Shown one piece after another: positions 26,255 through 35,423 of a DNA stretch of 64,000 bases; the first letter of the stretch is position 1; each line of letters begins with the position of its first letter. Source of the DNA: Candidatus Halocynthiibacter alkanivorans (lineage in GTDB: Bacteria; Pseudomonadota; Alphaproteobacteria; Rhodobacterales; Rhodobacteraceae); assembly GCF_003333265.1 (NCBI RefSeq), contig NZ_QOLB01000062.1, positions 1 through 64,000 on the forward strand, written 5' to 3'. The notes beneath the pieces were generated by a model, which saw nothing but the letters and a program-made list of their open reading frames with translations, had not been told where the DNA came from and did no database searches. The translations under genes and the position numbers were made by a program.

Positions 26255-27268
26255 TTACGCCTGTGTTACTTCGTCCTGATAGGCAAACAGCGCCGGCTGG
26301 CCGCCAGTGTGCACAAACAGCACCCGCATGCCGGCGGTGATTGTGCCTTCCTGCAGCAGTCCGGTAACACCGGCAAAGCTTTTGGCGGTGTAGACCGGAT
26401 CGAGGAACAGCCCCTCTTTCTGCGCCATCATATGCAATGCGGCGCGGCTGTTGTCTCCGAGCCGGCCATACGCCGGCGCAAGTGAGCCGTCCCAGGTGAT
26501 GATGTCGGAGTTGGCGATCGCGGCGTCGAGCTGGAGCAATTCGGCCAGCTTGTCGCTGAGGATGCGCATGCGGGCGGTTTGTTGTTCCGCATCGCGGCGC
26601 ACACAGATGCCGTAGACCGGCGTGTCACAGCCCGCCATCCGCAACCCGGTCAGAAGACCGCCATGGGTCTGGCCGCTTCCGGAGGCGACAACGATTGCGT
26701 CAAACGCCGGGCCCTGATCCAGGATTTCCCGCGCGGCATTCACATAACCCAGAGCGCCCAGCGGTTTGTTGTCCAGCCCCAGCGGGATGACATAGGGGGT
26801 ACGGCCCTGCTGGCGCAGCTCTTCCGCACGCTGACGCAGGGCGCGGTCGGCGCCGTTCTCGTCTTCGCCTTCGCTATAAAACATATGTTCGGCGCCAAGA
26901 AGCTGTCCGAGGAAGACATTGCCTGAACGCGCATATTCGGCATCCATGCCTTTGACGCGGTCTTCGAGCTGCAGAATAGCGTCGAGCCCGAGTTTTGCCG
27001 CCGCCGCCGCCGCTGAGCGCACATAGTTGGACTGCACTGCACCGGTGATCAGAACGCTGTCGGCGCCTTTGGCCAGAGCATCGCCGAAATAATATTCCAG
27101 CTGGCGGATTTTATTGCCGCCAAAGCCGAGCCCGGTCATGTCGTCCCGTTTGATCCAGAGGTCGATGCCGAGATCGTCGGACAACCGGCTCAAAGGCTCA
27201 AGCGGGGTTGGGCCCCGGAGCAGTTCCGCTCTGGCAAATCCGTTCAGTGTTTCACAAATGTCTTTCAC
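26255..27268 (-). CDS. cuyA: PLP-dependent L-cysteate sulfo-lyase / D-cysteine desulfhydrase family
   Basis: 337 residues of the tryptophan-synthase-beta (fold type II) family. The PLP lysine is Lys53 in GGNKIRQLEYY. SNYVRSAAAAAAKLG and SGSGQTHGGLLTGL (phosphate-binding loop) follow, with VHTGGQPALFAY at the end. ACC deaminase, D-cysteine desulfhydrase and CuyA share this pattern. CuyA removes sulfite and ammonia from L-cysteate. A TSUP exporter follows immediately upstream in the operon and a LysR gene diverges, which is the known cuyR-cuyZ-cuyA arrangement of marine roseobacters; that context favours CuyA. The start is GTG with AAAGGAG seven bases before it. Confidence 0.72.
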   Translation of the reverse strand: MKDICETLNGFARAELLRGPTPLEPLSRLSDDLGIDLWIKRDDMTGLGFGGNKIRQLEYYFGDALAKGADSVLITGAVQSNYVRSAAAAAAKLGLDAILQLEDRVKGMDAEYARSGNVFLGQLLGAEHMFYSEGEDENGADRALRQRAEELRQQGRTPYVIPLGLDNKPLGALGYVNAAREILDQGPAFDAIVVASGSGQTHGGLLTGLRMAGCDTPVYGICVRRDAEQQTARMRILSDKLAELLQLDAAIANSDIITWDGSLAPAYGRLGDNSRAALHMMAQKEGLFLDPVYTAKSFAGVTGLLQEGTITAGMRVLFVHTGGQPALFAYQDEVTQA

Positions 27269-27287
27269 AGCAGTGCTCCTTTGTTAT

Positions 27288-28010
27288 TCAGATCATCGCG
27301 GCGCGGTACAGCAGGATCAGCCCGGCCAGGAAAGACAGGCCACGGATACCGCTGGCAATCAGGGGCGCGGGCAGGGCCGGGCCGATCTTGCGGCCAATAA
27401 GGCTGCCGATCACCGTCACGATCAAAAAATTAGTCAGATAGGGTTTGGCAGTGATATCCTGCCAGCTGGCGGAGGCGTGCAGCGCAAGTGCGACGGAATA
27501 TCCAATCAGCGCAATTGGTTGCACGAGCTTCCTCACCTCGGATACCGGCTGGCCCGACTGCAGCAGACCCAGCGCCATCAACGGGCCCGGGGTGGCGGCC
27601 CAGACCGTCGCCAGCCCGGACAGGCCAGACACTGGCAGCAAAGCGCGCCTGCCGGCGGCAGAAGGCGGGATCAGCGAGGTCAGCGCCCCGGTCACCAGCA
27701 GGGCGCCGGCAATGGCGAGCACCATCGCTTCGGTGAGCTGGGGGTAGATCAGGATGCCAAGGCCGATCCCGACGACAGAGCCAACGACCGCCAGCACAAA
27801 CAGCCGGTGGCCGCCGCGCTTGAGAGAGCCCGGCGTGGCCACGGCGGAGACCACCGCATTGAGCAGCAGCAGCAGCGGCACCGCAGTTTCGGTGCCGAGC
27901 TGCAGAAACAGCAGCGGCCCGACAACAATGGAAAATCCGATGCCGATGCCGACCTGGAGGACGGCGCCAAGCGCGATTGTGGTTAAAAGCAGGACCATAT
28001 CAAATGGCAT
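27288..28010 (-). CDS. cuyZ: TSUP (TauE/SafE) family exporter, probable sulfite exporter
   Basis: 240 residues, mostly membrane helices, with the TauE/SafE duplicated layout (first half GAVLQVGIGIGFSIVVGPLL; second half GLATVWAATPGPLMALGLL). The start is taken at 28010 (MPFDMVLL), where GAGAC precedes; the longer frame from 28076 has a non-membrane N-terminus that looks untranslated. Members such as CuyZ and TauZ are thought to export sulfite released by desulfonation. It is 19 bp upstream of the cuyA-like gene in the same transcript. Confidence 0.75.
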   Translation of the reverse strand: MPFDMVLLLTTIALGAVLQVGIGIGFSIVVGPLLFLQLGTETAVPLLLLLNAVVSAVATPGSLKRGGHRLFVLAVVGSVVGIGLGILIYPQLTEAMVLAIAGALLVTGALTSLIPPSAAGRRALLPVSGLSGLATVWAATPGPLMALGLLQSGQPVSEVRKLVQPIALIGYSVALALHASASWQDITAKPYLTNFLIVTVIGSLIGRKIGPALPAPLIASGIRGLSFLAGLILLYRAAMI

Positions 28011-28077
28011 GAGCGTCTCGTTCTGTTGCGTGCGTTGAAGGCACACTAACCTGGTTTTCAATGCAGTAAAAATCACA

Positions 28078-28091
28078 TATAGCTATTCTAT
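28078..28091. promoter_or_regulatory. Candidate LysR box between cuyZ and the LysR gene
   Basis: ATAG-CTATT-CTAT (28079-28091) is an inverted repeat containing the LysR T-N11-A signature (T28078, A28090). It lies 23 bp from the LysR start and about 70 bp from the exporter start, as expected for a divergent promoter. Confidence 0.45.
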
Positions 28092-28114
28092 GATCCAAAT
28101 TGGTTATCGATAAG

Positions 28115-29011
28115 ATGCGTCTCTCCGCCCGTCAGATAGAACTGTTCCAGGCGGCTTTTCGTCTGAAATCCACCCGGCGGGCGGCAGATCTGATGCATGT
28201 GTCGCAACCTGCGATCAGCCGGGCAGTGACGGAGATCGAAGCTGAGATTGGCGTGGTGCTGTTTGACCGTTCCGGGCGCAAGTTTGAACCAACCGCCGCT
28301 GCCAGAAGCCTGAATGACGCAGTGCAGCGGCATTACCACGGTTTGAACCGGGTGATTGACGCGGCGCAGATGATCGCCAGGGGCACCAGTGGTCATTTGA
28401 AAGTTGTGGCGCTTCCGGCCATCGCCGCGGCGCTGGTCTCGCGTGCTGCGGGGCGGCTGATGGCGAAACACCCGGGCGTGCGTATTGATGTAGAAGTGCG
28501 TGGCGAAGGCGAGTGTCTGACTGCGGTGCGCTCGGGAAACGCGGATTGCGCCGTGATTTCTTCTGACCCGGGCGCTTTGGCGCTGGCCTGCCACCAGGTT
28601 GCCACCATCACGCCGGTGGTGGCGGTCTCGAGGACGGATGTTCTGGCCGGGCTGGCGCAGGTGACGCCGGAACAGTTGGTGGAAAAGGACCTGGTGATGT
28701 TGCCGCCGGACAGCCCGTTCCGGCAGGCACTGGAAAAAACGCTTTCGGATGCGGCGTTGGCGTTCACCATCCGGGCCGAGGCCAGAACCCAGGCCGCGCT
28801 GCTGGAATATGTCAACCAGGGCATCGGGCGTGCGGTTGTCGCTGCGGGGGCCGCGGATGCGCGCGCCCGTCCGGACATTGTCTTGCTGCCCTTTGCCGCA
28901 TCCCTGGTCTGGCCGGTCCGCGCTGTTGGCGCCGCCTCAGAGATGGCCACGCCACTGTTGCAGCAGTTTCTGGCCGAGATGACCAATCTGGCCAGCCCTT
29001 CTAAGGAGTGA
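28115..29011 (+). CDS. LysR-family transcriptional regulator (cuyR-like)
   Basis: 298 residues: an N-terminal winged HTH (about 1-60: LSARQIELFQAAFRLKSTRRAADLMHVSQPAISRAVTEIE) and a periplasmic-binding-like effector domain (about 88-295). The ATG at 28115 is preferred because MRLSARQIELF is the usual LysR opening. It diverges from the TSUP/lyase operon and is its likely activator, responding to cysteate or a related sulfonate. Family certain, effector inferred. Confidence 0.85.
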   Translation: MRLSARQIELFQAAFRLKSTRRAADLMHVSQPAISRAVTEIEAEIGVVLFDRSGRKFEPTAAARSLNDAVQRHYHGLNRVIDAAQMIARGTSGHLKVVALPAIAAALVSRAAGRLMAKHPGVRIDVEVRGEGECLTAVRSGNADCAVISSDPGALALACHQVATITPVVAVSRTDVLAGLAQVTPEQLVEKDLVMLPPDSPFRQALEKTLSDAALAFTIRAEARTQAALLEYVNQGIGRAVVAAGAADARARPDIVLLPFAASLVWPVRAVGAASEMATPLLQQFLAEMTNLASPSKE

Positions 29012-29378
29012 AAACGGGGTTGTGACCCTTGGGGAATCTGGCTTTCACCGACCGCATTGTCGCGGGCAGGGAAGGCTGGTGTCTGCAGTGGTGGAACCAG
29101 AGGCGGCACGCCAGCAGAACAACGTACAGGCGCGGACCGTCCGGTCTGGAATGTGGTTGGCGTGGCTAACGACTGACTGCCCGTCCGTGGCTTTGACTGG
29201 CGCAGGTAAAGGCGCGACAGGGGTGGGCCGGCCCGCTCTGGTTGACCTTTTCCGGCGCAAATATTCAGAACGCCTAGATTTCTAAAATAATTACCCTTAG
29301 TGTAACCAAAGGAATTGAAAGAAAAGAAACCTCCCCCGGGGCTTGTTGAGAGCTCAGGACTACGGAAGGGAAATCTCT
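29012..29378. other. Intergenic, 367 bp upstream of the A-type oxidase operon
   Basis: No gene. It must contain the promoter of the oxidase operon. An AT-rich stretch at 29270-29315 includes TGTAACCAAA, similar to the GntR half-site at 9262 but without a partner. No FNR-type TTGAT-N4-ATCAA site was seen. Confidence 0.5.
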
Positions 29379-30173
29379 ATGGCTATTGCGCTGGTACTTG
29401 TTCTGGTGGTTGTGGGCTCGATTGTTTTTCATATTTTCAGCCCCTGGTGGTGGACACCGATTGCCTCAAATTGGGGCACCATCGATGCAACTCTGACGAT
29501 TACGTTCTGGATCACGGGCGCGGTTTTTGCCGCAGTGATACTGTTTCTGGCCTGGTGCGTGTATCGCTACCGGCACACTCCTGGCCGGGTTGCGGCCTAT
29601 CAACCGGAAAACAAGAAGCTGGAGATCTGGCTGACGGTGGTGACCGGGATCGGGGTGGCGGCTTTGCTGGCGCCGGGTCTGGTGGTCTGGGCCGATTATG
29701 TCACCGTGCCGGATGATGCGGTTGAAATCGAAGTGGTCGCGCTGCAATGGCAGTGGAATTACCGCCTGCCGGGCGCCGATGGTAAACTGGGCACTGTGGA
29801 CAACCGGCTGATCACTTTTGAAAACCCTCTGGGTATCAACCCCGGAGACAAAGCCGGGCTTGATGATCTGGTGATCGAGGCGGACGCCCTGCATCTGCCG
29901 ATCGGCCAACCGGTTAAAATGCTGCTGCGTTCCATTGACGTGCTGCACGACTATTACGTGCCGGAATTCCGCGCCAAAATGGATATGGTGCCGGGCACGG
30001 TGACCTATTTCTGGTTCACGCCGACACGGACCGGCACGTTTGAAGTGCTTTGCGCCGAGCTTTGTGGTGTGGGGCATTCGTTTATGCGTGGCGAGGTCAT
30101 CATCGACACGGAAGAAGACTTTCAGATCTGGCGCGATGAACAAGAAACGTTTGCGTCCCTGTCTGAGAGTTGA
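29379..30173 (+). CDS. coxB: Cytochrome c oxidase subunit II (A-type, CuA)
   Basis: 264 residues with a hydrophobic N-terminus (about 2-20), two further helices (about 42-62 and 84-104) and a periplasmic CuA domain. Ligands are His190, Cys225, Glu227 (main chain), Cys229, His233 and Met236 (CAELCGVGHSFM); the WQWNYR aromatic patch for electron entry is at 124-129. It lacks a fused cytochrome c domain. GGAAGGG precedes the ATG at 29379. First gene of the operon II-I-III-III-IV. Confidence 0.92.
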   Translation: MAIALVLVLVVVGSIVFHIFSPWWWTPIASNWGTIDATLTITFWITGAVFAAVILFLAWCVYRYRHTPGRVAAYQPENKKLEIWLTVVTGIGVAALLAPGLVVWADYVTVPDDAVEIEVVALQWQWNYRLPGADGKLGTVDNRLITFENPLGINPGDKAGLDDLVIEADALHLPIGQPVKMLLRSIDVLHDYYVPEFRAKMDMVPGTVTYFWFTPTRTGTFEVLCAELCGVGHSFMRGEVIIDTEEDFQIWRDEQETFASLSES

Positions 30174-30306
30174 AGACGCACAATTGGAAATAAGGCCGGG
30201 CAGACCGGCTGATCCGGCCCCGGGCCATACAGGCGCACCGGGGCCATACAGGTAAAAGGACATGAACCAGGGGCGGCTCAGACCGTCCTCAGCAGGAGGA
30301 ACATTG

Positions 30307-32082
30307 ATGGACGAGGCCAATATTCGGGCATCCAAGGACATCCCACCGGCAGAAGTGGCAGATGTTGAATTGTACCATGCGAAGAGTTTCTGGACCAAAT
30401 ACGTCTTTTCTCAGGACGCGAAAGTCATTGCGATCCAATATTCCGGCACCGCCGCGGCCATCGGCTTTGTGGCGCTGGTGCTGTCCTGGCTGATGCGGTT
30501 GCAACTGGGCTTTCCCGGGCTGGCGGATTTCATCACCATCGAGGCCTATTATCAGTTTGTCACCATCCATGGCATGATCATGGTGGTCTACCTGCTGACG
30601 GCGGTGTTTCTCGGCGGCTTTGGCAATTATCTTATCCCGCTGATGGTGGGGGCACGCGACATGGTGTTCCCCTATATTAATATGCTGAGCTTCTGGTTTT
30701 ACTTCCTGGCGGTGGTGCTGCTGGTGGTGAGCTTTTTTGTCCCCGGAGGCCCGACTGGCGCCGGCTGGACACTATACCCGCCCCAGGCAATCCTGTCGGG
30801 CACGCCGGGCGGATCGGGCGCCGGCATCATCATGATGCTGTTGTCGCTCATCGTATTTATCATCGGCTTTACCATGGGCGGGCTGAACTATGTGGTGACC
30901 GTGTTGCAGGGCCGGGCGCGTGGCATGACCCTGATGCGGCTGCCTCTGTCGGTCTGGGGCATCTTTACTGCCTCCGTTATGGCGCTGCTGGCGTTTCCGG
31001 CGCTGCTTGTGGCCAGTGTGATGATGTTGTTTGACCGGTTGCTGGGCACCAGTTTCTTCATGCCGACGCTGATAGAGATGGGCGAGCAACTGTCGTATGG
31101 CGGCGGCAGTCCAATCATGTTCCAGCATCTGTTCTGGTTCTTTGGCCATCCCGAGGTCTATATCGTGGCGCTGCCGGCCTTTGGCATCGTGTCCGATCTG
31201 CTGTCGACCCATGCGCGCAAGACCATCTTTGGCTACCGGATGATGGTCTGGGCCATTATCGGCATTGGCGGGCTGAGTTTCATCGTCTGGGCGCATCATA
31301 TGTATGTCAGCGGTATGAACCCATATTTTGGCTTTTTCTTTGCCACCACTACGCTGATTATCGCGGTGCCCACAGCGATCAAAGTCTACAACTGGGTGCT
31401 GACCCTGTGGCGGGGAGACATCCACCTGACGATCCCGATGCTGTTTTCGCTGGCGTTTATCGTCACCTTTGTCAATGGCGGGCTGACCGGTCTGTTTCTC
31501 GGCAATGTGGTGGTGGATGTGCCGCTTTCTGACACCATGTTCGTGGTGGCGCATTTCCATATGGTGATGGGCGTGGCGCCGCTGATGGTAATCTTTGGCG
31601 CGATCTATCACTGGTATCCGAATGTCACCGGCAGAATGTTGGACGAGGCGATGGGGAAATGGCATTTCTGGGTCACCTTTGTCGGCTCCTATCTGATCTT
31701 TTTCCCGATGCATTATGTCGGTCTGGTCGGAGTGCCACGGCGCTATCCTGAACTGGGAGATTCCGCCTTTATTCCGGATTCTGTACAGATGCTGAACAGT
31801 TTTATCAGCCTGGCGGCCTTCGCCGTCGGATTTGCCCAGCTGTTGTTCATCTATAATGTGATCACCAGCCTGCGCCGGGGCAAGATAGCGGAAAAGAATC
31901 CATGGCGGGCAACGACGCTGGAATGGCAGACGCCGGACATGCCTCCGACCCATGGCAACTGGGGCGACGAGCTGCCGGTGGTGTACCGCTGGCCCTATGA
32001 TTACAGCGTACCGGGGGCAGCAGAGGACTTTATCGCCCAGAATGACCCCGGACCGCAGCCCGCGGGTGAGACGAAAACATGA
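30307..32082 (+). CDS. coxA: Cytochrome c oxidase subunit I (A-type)
   Basis: 591 residues. Heme and CuB ligands are His88, His281, His330, His331, His416 and His418. GHPEVY keeps both Glu283 (proton-channel end) and Tyr285 (crosslink), as in A-type oxidases. VSRG-like TIHGMIMV and AHFHMVMG helices complete the core. The ATG at 30307 follows AGGAGG. It overlaps the subunit III gene by 4 bp (ATGA). The catalytic proton-pumping subunit. Confidence 0.93.
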   Translation: MDEANIRASKDIPPAEVADVELYHAKSFWTKYVFSQDAKVIAIQYSGTAAAIGFVALVLSWLMRLQLGFPGLADFITIEAYYQFVTIHGMIMVVYLLTAVFLGGFGNYLIPLMVGARDMVFPYINMLSFWFYFLAVVLLVVSFFVPGGPTGAGWTLYPPQAILSGTPGGSGAGIIMMLLSLIVFIIGFTMGGLNYVVTVLQGRARGMTLMRLPLSVWGIFTASVMALLAFPALLVASVMMLFDRLLGTSFFMPTLIEMGEQLSYGGGSPIMFQHLFWFFGHPEVYIVALPAFGIVSDLLSTHARKTIFGYRMMVWAIIGIGGLSFIVWAHHMYVSGMNPYFGFFFATTTLIIAVPTAIKVYNWVLTLWRGDIHLTIPMLFSLAFIVTFVNGGLTGLFLGNVVVDVPLSDTMFVVAHFHMVMGVAPLMVIFGAIYHWYPNVTGRMLDEAMGKWHFWVTFVGSYLIFFPMHYVGLVGVPRRYPELGDSAFIPDSVQMLNSFISLAAFAVGFAQLLFIYNVITSLRRGKIAEKNPWRATTLEWQTPDMPPTHGNWGDELPVVYRWPYDYSVPGAAEDFIAQNDPGPQPAGETKT

Positions 32083-32783
32083 TCATTGTCCTGCTCTTCC
32101 TGCTGGTGGTCGCTGTGATCGCGGGCCGTTGGCTGTCGCGACAGGGGCTGATGTCCCAACCCTGGCTTGAGGTCGGGGTAGGAGACATTACCGAGGGGCG
32201 GGACAGGACAGCGCTGAGTGGCGCCAAACTGGGCCTGTTTGTCTTTCTGGCGGTGGTGGGTGGCTTTTTTGCGCTGCTGGTCAGCGGCTATGTCATGCGC
32301 ATGGGCTATCCTGACTGGCGCAATACGCCGATGCCACCGCTGCTCTGGGTCAACTCAGCACTTCTGGTGATGGGCAGTGTGTTGCTGCATAACGCGCTGT
32401 TATCCGCGCGCAAAGGGGACCGCGCCACCACCAGGCTGGCGCTGGCAGTGGCAGGTGTGGCGGCCTTTGGCTTTCTGGCCGGCCAGCTGGTGGTCTGGCA
32501 GCAGCTTACCGACGCGGGTCTGGGGCTGACTGCCAACCCTGCGAACAGTTTTTTCTATATGCTCACCGGCATCCACGGGCTGCATATCGTCGGCGGTCTG
32601 GTGGCCTGGGGGCGAACCACCCTTGCTGTCTTTGGTGACCACCCGGTTGAGCAGCAGGTGACGCGGATCGAGCTGAGTGCGCTCTACTGGCATTTTCTTT
32701 TGTTTGTCTGGGCGCTGCTGATGGTCGTGATGCTCGGCTGGGCCGATGACCTGGTGAATATGTGTAATCAACTGCTGAGGTAA
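32079..32783 (+). CDS. Cytochrome c oxidase subunit III-like protein (first copy)
   Basis: 234 residues with about six membrane helices and the subunit III hallmarks HGLHIVGGLVAWG and a terminal ELSALYWHFLLFVWALLMVVM. It starts inside the stop of subunit I (ATGA). A second subunit III family gene follows 12 bp later; two in one operon is typical of some alphaproteobacterial caa3/bo3-related clusters and may reflect a split ancestral large subunit III. Confidence 0.85.
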   Translation: MIIVLLFLLVVAVIAGRWLSRQGLMSQPWLEVGVGDITEGRDRTALSGAKLGLFVFLAVVGGFFALLVSGYVMRMGYPDWRNTPMPPLLWVNSALLVMGSVLLHNALLSARKGDRATTRLALAVAGVAAFGFLAGQLVVWQQLTDAGLGLTANPANSFFYMLTGIHGLHIVGGLVAWGRTTLAVFGDHPVEQQVTRIELSALYWHFLLFVWALLMVVMLGWADDLVNMCNQLLR

Positions 32784-32795
32784 AGGATCACAACT

Positions 32796-33530
32796 ATGAC
32801 CGACACTTCGCTACCGACTGAGACCGGCGACGATCAGGCGCGTCCCGCACTTCCTTCTGGCTGGGCCGGTGTGGTCTCAGACTACTCGTCAGACCAGCGC
32901 ACGTTTAAAAACGTCAACTGGGGCAAGGCGATGATGTGGGTCTTCCTGCTGAGCGACACATTCATCTTTGGCACGTTCCTGTTGGCTTATATGAATGCGC
33001 GCATGTCCACCAAGGTGGCCTGGCCCAATTCCAGCGAAGTCTTTGCCTTGCATATAGGCGGCGTGGAGCTGCCGCTGCTGCTGATCGCGATCATGACGTT
33101 CGTTCTGATCAGCTCCAGCGGCACCATGGTGCTGGCGGTGAATTATGGCTATCGGCGGGATCGTAAAATGACCGCCCTGTTCATGCTGATCACCGCAGTG
33201 CTGGGGGCAAGCTTTGTTGGCATGCAGGTGTTTGAGTGGAGCAAGCTGATTGAGGAGGGCGTGCGGCCCTGGGGCAATCCGATGGGGGCGCCGCAGTTTG
33301 GCGCGATCTTTTTCATGATCACCGGATTTCACGGCACCCATGTAACCATCGGGGTGATTTTCCTGCTGATCTACACGCGCAAAACCTGGCGCGGCGATTT
33401 TGACACCGAGAGGCGCGGCTATTTCACCAGCCAGAAAAGCAAATATGAGAGCATCGAAATCATGGGGCTTTACTGGCACTTTGTGGATCTGGTCTGGGTC
33501 TTCATCTTTGCATTTTTCTATCTTTGGTAG
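32796..33530 (+). CDS. coxC: Cytochrome c oxidase subunit III (second copy)
   Basis: 244 residues: a hydrophilic N-terminus of about 45 residues, then about five membrane helices with FLLSDTFIFGTFLLAYMN, GFHGTHVTIGVIFLLIY and the final IEIMGLYWHFVDLVWVFIFAFFYLW. His and Glu (MQVFEWSKL) of the conserved core are kept. An AAAGGA site precedes the ATG. It stabilises the oxidase and its proton uptake. Confidence 0.9.
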   Translation: MTDTSLPTETGDDQARPALPSGWAGVVSDYSSDQRTFKNVNWGKAMMWVFLLSDTFIFGTFLLAYMNARMSTKVAWPNSSEVFALHIGGVELPLLLIAIMTFVLISSSGTMVLAVNYGYRRDRKMTALFMLITAVLGASFVGMQVFEWSKLIEEGVRPWGNPMGAPQFGAIFFMITGFHGTHVTIGVIFLLIYTRKTWRGDFDTERRGYFTSQKSKYESIEIMGLYWHFVDLVWVFIFAFFYLW

Positions 33531-33539
33531 GGGGCGGCT

Positions 33540-33917
33540 ATGACGGAACTATCACAAGGCGCACTGGCGGCAGAGCCCGGGCAGACGACGGACGATCATC
33601 AGCAACATCCGCTGAAAGTGTATTTTATCGTATGGGGCTGGCTGTTTGTGCTCAGCGCCTGTTCCTATTTCGTTGATTATGTCGGCTTTCAGGGCTTGCT
33701 CAGATGGACGCTGATCCTGCTGTTTATGATGGCAAAAGCCTCGCTGATTGTGGCGTTTTTCATGCATCTGAAATGGGAACGTCAGTCGCTGTCCTGGGCG
33801 ATGTTGCTGCCGCCGGTGGCGGTGCTGGCGTTTGTCGGCATCATCATTTTTGAGGCCAGTTATACGCTGATGACCCGGGAGGTCTATTTTGACATCAGCA
33901 ATGTTCCCGGGTTCTGA
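33540..33917 (+). CDS. Cytochrome c oxidase subunit IV family protein
   Basis: 125 residues with three membrane helices (about 27-43, 50-72, 83-103) and the motif FMMAKASLIVAFFMHLKWERQSL, characteristic of prokaryotic subunit IV (COX4_pro). AGGGGGC lies just before the ATG. Last gene of the operon, followed by a strong terminator. Accessory role in oxidase assembly or stability. Confidence 0.88.
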   Translation: MTELSQGALAAEPGQTTDDHQQHPLKVYFIVWGWLFVLSACSYFVDYVGFQGLLRWTLILLFMMAKASLIVAFFMHLKWERQSLSWAMLLPPVAVLAFVGIIIFEASYTLMTREVYFDISNVPGF

Positions 33918-33950
33918 TCCGGCGTTTGATCCGGTGTGAAGCGAAAATAA

Positions 33951-33984
33951 GGGGACCGCAAACACGACGCGGTCCCCTTTTTTA
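33951..33984 (+). terminator. Intrinsic terminator of the oxidase operon
   Basis: GGGGACCGC (33951-33959) pairs with GCGGTCCCC (33969-33977), followed by six T (33978-33983). A textbook Rho-independent terminator 34 bp after the subunit IV stop. Confidence 0.95.
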
Positions 33985-34017
33985 TTGCGTAATTATGAGC
34001 GCTGCCGGCCGGTCAGA

Positions 34018-34833
34018 TCAGGCGTCGCGGCGCTGTTTAGGTGCTTCGACCATTTTGCGGTAAACATGCCAGGTGGCGTGGCCAAGTACCGGCAGCACTA
34101 CGATCAGACCGGCCAGGCCCGGTAATGCGCCGAGGAACAGGCCGCCTGCCACAATCATGCCCCAGAGCAGCATCGGCACCGGATTGATCCAGGCCGCTTT
34201 TATGGACGTGCGCACCGCGGTCGTCGCGCCGGCATCGCGGTCCAGCAGCAGTGGAAAGGCTATCGCTGTGGTACAAAGCACAAACAGGGCAAACGCAAAG
34301 CCAACCGCGCCACCCAGGATGATCAGGGTCCAGCCCCGTGCAGTGCCGAGCACATCATAGAAAAACGGCATCAGTTCGGCGGGCGGGTTTGGCCCGTAAA
34401 GCGAGGTATAGATAGCCTGGGCTGCATAGAGCCAGAGGATGAAGACGCCAAGCAGCATAATGCCAATCGCAACGATTGCCGGAATGGCGGGTGATTTTCG
34501 CACGTTAAACGCATGGCGCCAGGAGGTGTCACGTTTTTGCTCGAGCCGGCGGCTGATTTCATACAGGCCGATGGCCGCAAAGGGGCCGATCAGCGCGAAA
34601 CCGGTGACAAGCGGGAATAACATTTGCAGCGAATTGTTGCCTGCGGCCCATTTGACCATAGCAAAACCAATGATGGGGTAGATGATCACCACGAATGCGT
34701 AATGCGAGGGCCTGGCCATGAAATCCTGCCCTCCCTCCCGGAGCGCATCCCAAATGTCCTGCACACCAATCCGTCGGATGACGGGCTGGTCGGCCGTCGC
34801 ATTGCCTGCCGCAAATACGTGAAATTCTGCCAT
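34018..34833 (-). CDS. DUF2189 family membrane protein
   Basis: 271 residues with about six membrane helices. N-terminal VIRRIGVQDIWDALREGGQDFMARPSHYAFVVIIYPIIG and LFPLVTGFALIGPFAAIGLYEISRRLEQ are the DUF2189 signature; the C-terminus repeats a four-helix unit. GGGAG precedes the ATG. Family members often lie beside terminal oxidase genes; biochemical role unknown. It converges with the oxidase operon across the terminator. Confidence 0.82.
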   Translation of the reverse strand: MAEFHVFAAGNATADQPVIRRIGVQDIWDALREGGQDFMARPSHYAFVVIIYPIIGFAMVKWAAGNNSLQMLFPLVTGFALIGPFAAIGLYEISRRLEQKRDTSWRHAFNVRKSPAIPAIVAIGIMLLGVFILWLYAAQAIYTSLYGPNPPAELMPFFYDVLGTARGWTLIILGGAVGFAFALFVLCTTAIAFPLLLDRDAGATTAVRTSIKAAWINPVPMLLWGMIVAGGLFLGALPGLAGLIVVLPVLGHATWHVYRKMVEAPKQRRDA

Positions 34834-35112
34834 ACCAATTTCTCCCAGTTTATGTTGGGTTCAGTGGTCAGGCATTGCTTTTCTGTGGGCATGTCTGGCC
34901 ACGCGAAACCCTCTCAGGATAGCGTGAAATAAGGGCTTTGTCGCCCACTTCTTCCCTGGAAGTTATTATGTATATTTTATGCAGGTTTAGCGGTGAAACC
35001 CCGCCGTGGGATAGCTGAAAAGAGACCGCGATCAGCACCCGGATGTTTAGCCCGGGCGATCAGGCCTGCCAGTCCTTTGTGCTGGCCCTGGCCGCCATGA
35101 TCCGGGTGCGGG

Positions 35113-35423
35113 TCACCAGGCAAGACCAGGTGGAGGACCCGTCGGCTTTAAGCGTGCCACCATCGCGGTGTGGTTGTGGCAGGCAGATACATTACATCGG
35201 TATCTTTGATAATCGGATCGAAGTTGGTAACCGGCACAGAGACACTTGACCATGTCGCTGTTGCACAGCACCACTTGGCTGTCGGGGATTGGGGTGGTGT
35301 AGCCGTTGCGCTTGCCATCAAAGTCCGAGTGGAGCGGAGCAAGGCCCAGTTGGGGTTCAGTCATATCGGAAGAGCAGGGCCAGGCACAGTTTGAGACCGA
35401 TTCCAGTTGGTCCCGATCGATCA
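35113..35423 (-). pseudogene. nosZ: nosZ (nitrous-oxide reductase) fragment, frameshifted
   Basis: In one frame, 35358 down to 35260 reads EPQLGLAPLHSDFDG...YTT...DSQVV, closely matching the NosZ core EPELGLGPLH..FDG..NAYTT..DSQVV. The match then moves to another frame (IIKDTDVMYLP, 35213-35181), as in NosZ KLDVHYQP. It returns to the first frame at 35178 as HNHTAM, as in NosZ GHNHTSM. The two frameshifts within about 100 bp, plus absence of the rest of the gene, show a relic. The remainder down to 34834 shows nothing I can assign. The call rests on remembered NosZ sequence, not a search. Confidence 0.82.

Noticed and set aside
29012-29378. FNR/ANR-type site or clear sigma-70 promoter for the oxidase operon
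   Set aside because: No TTGAT-N4-ATCAA was seen; a TTGACC at 29242 has no good -10 at the right distance.
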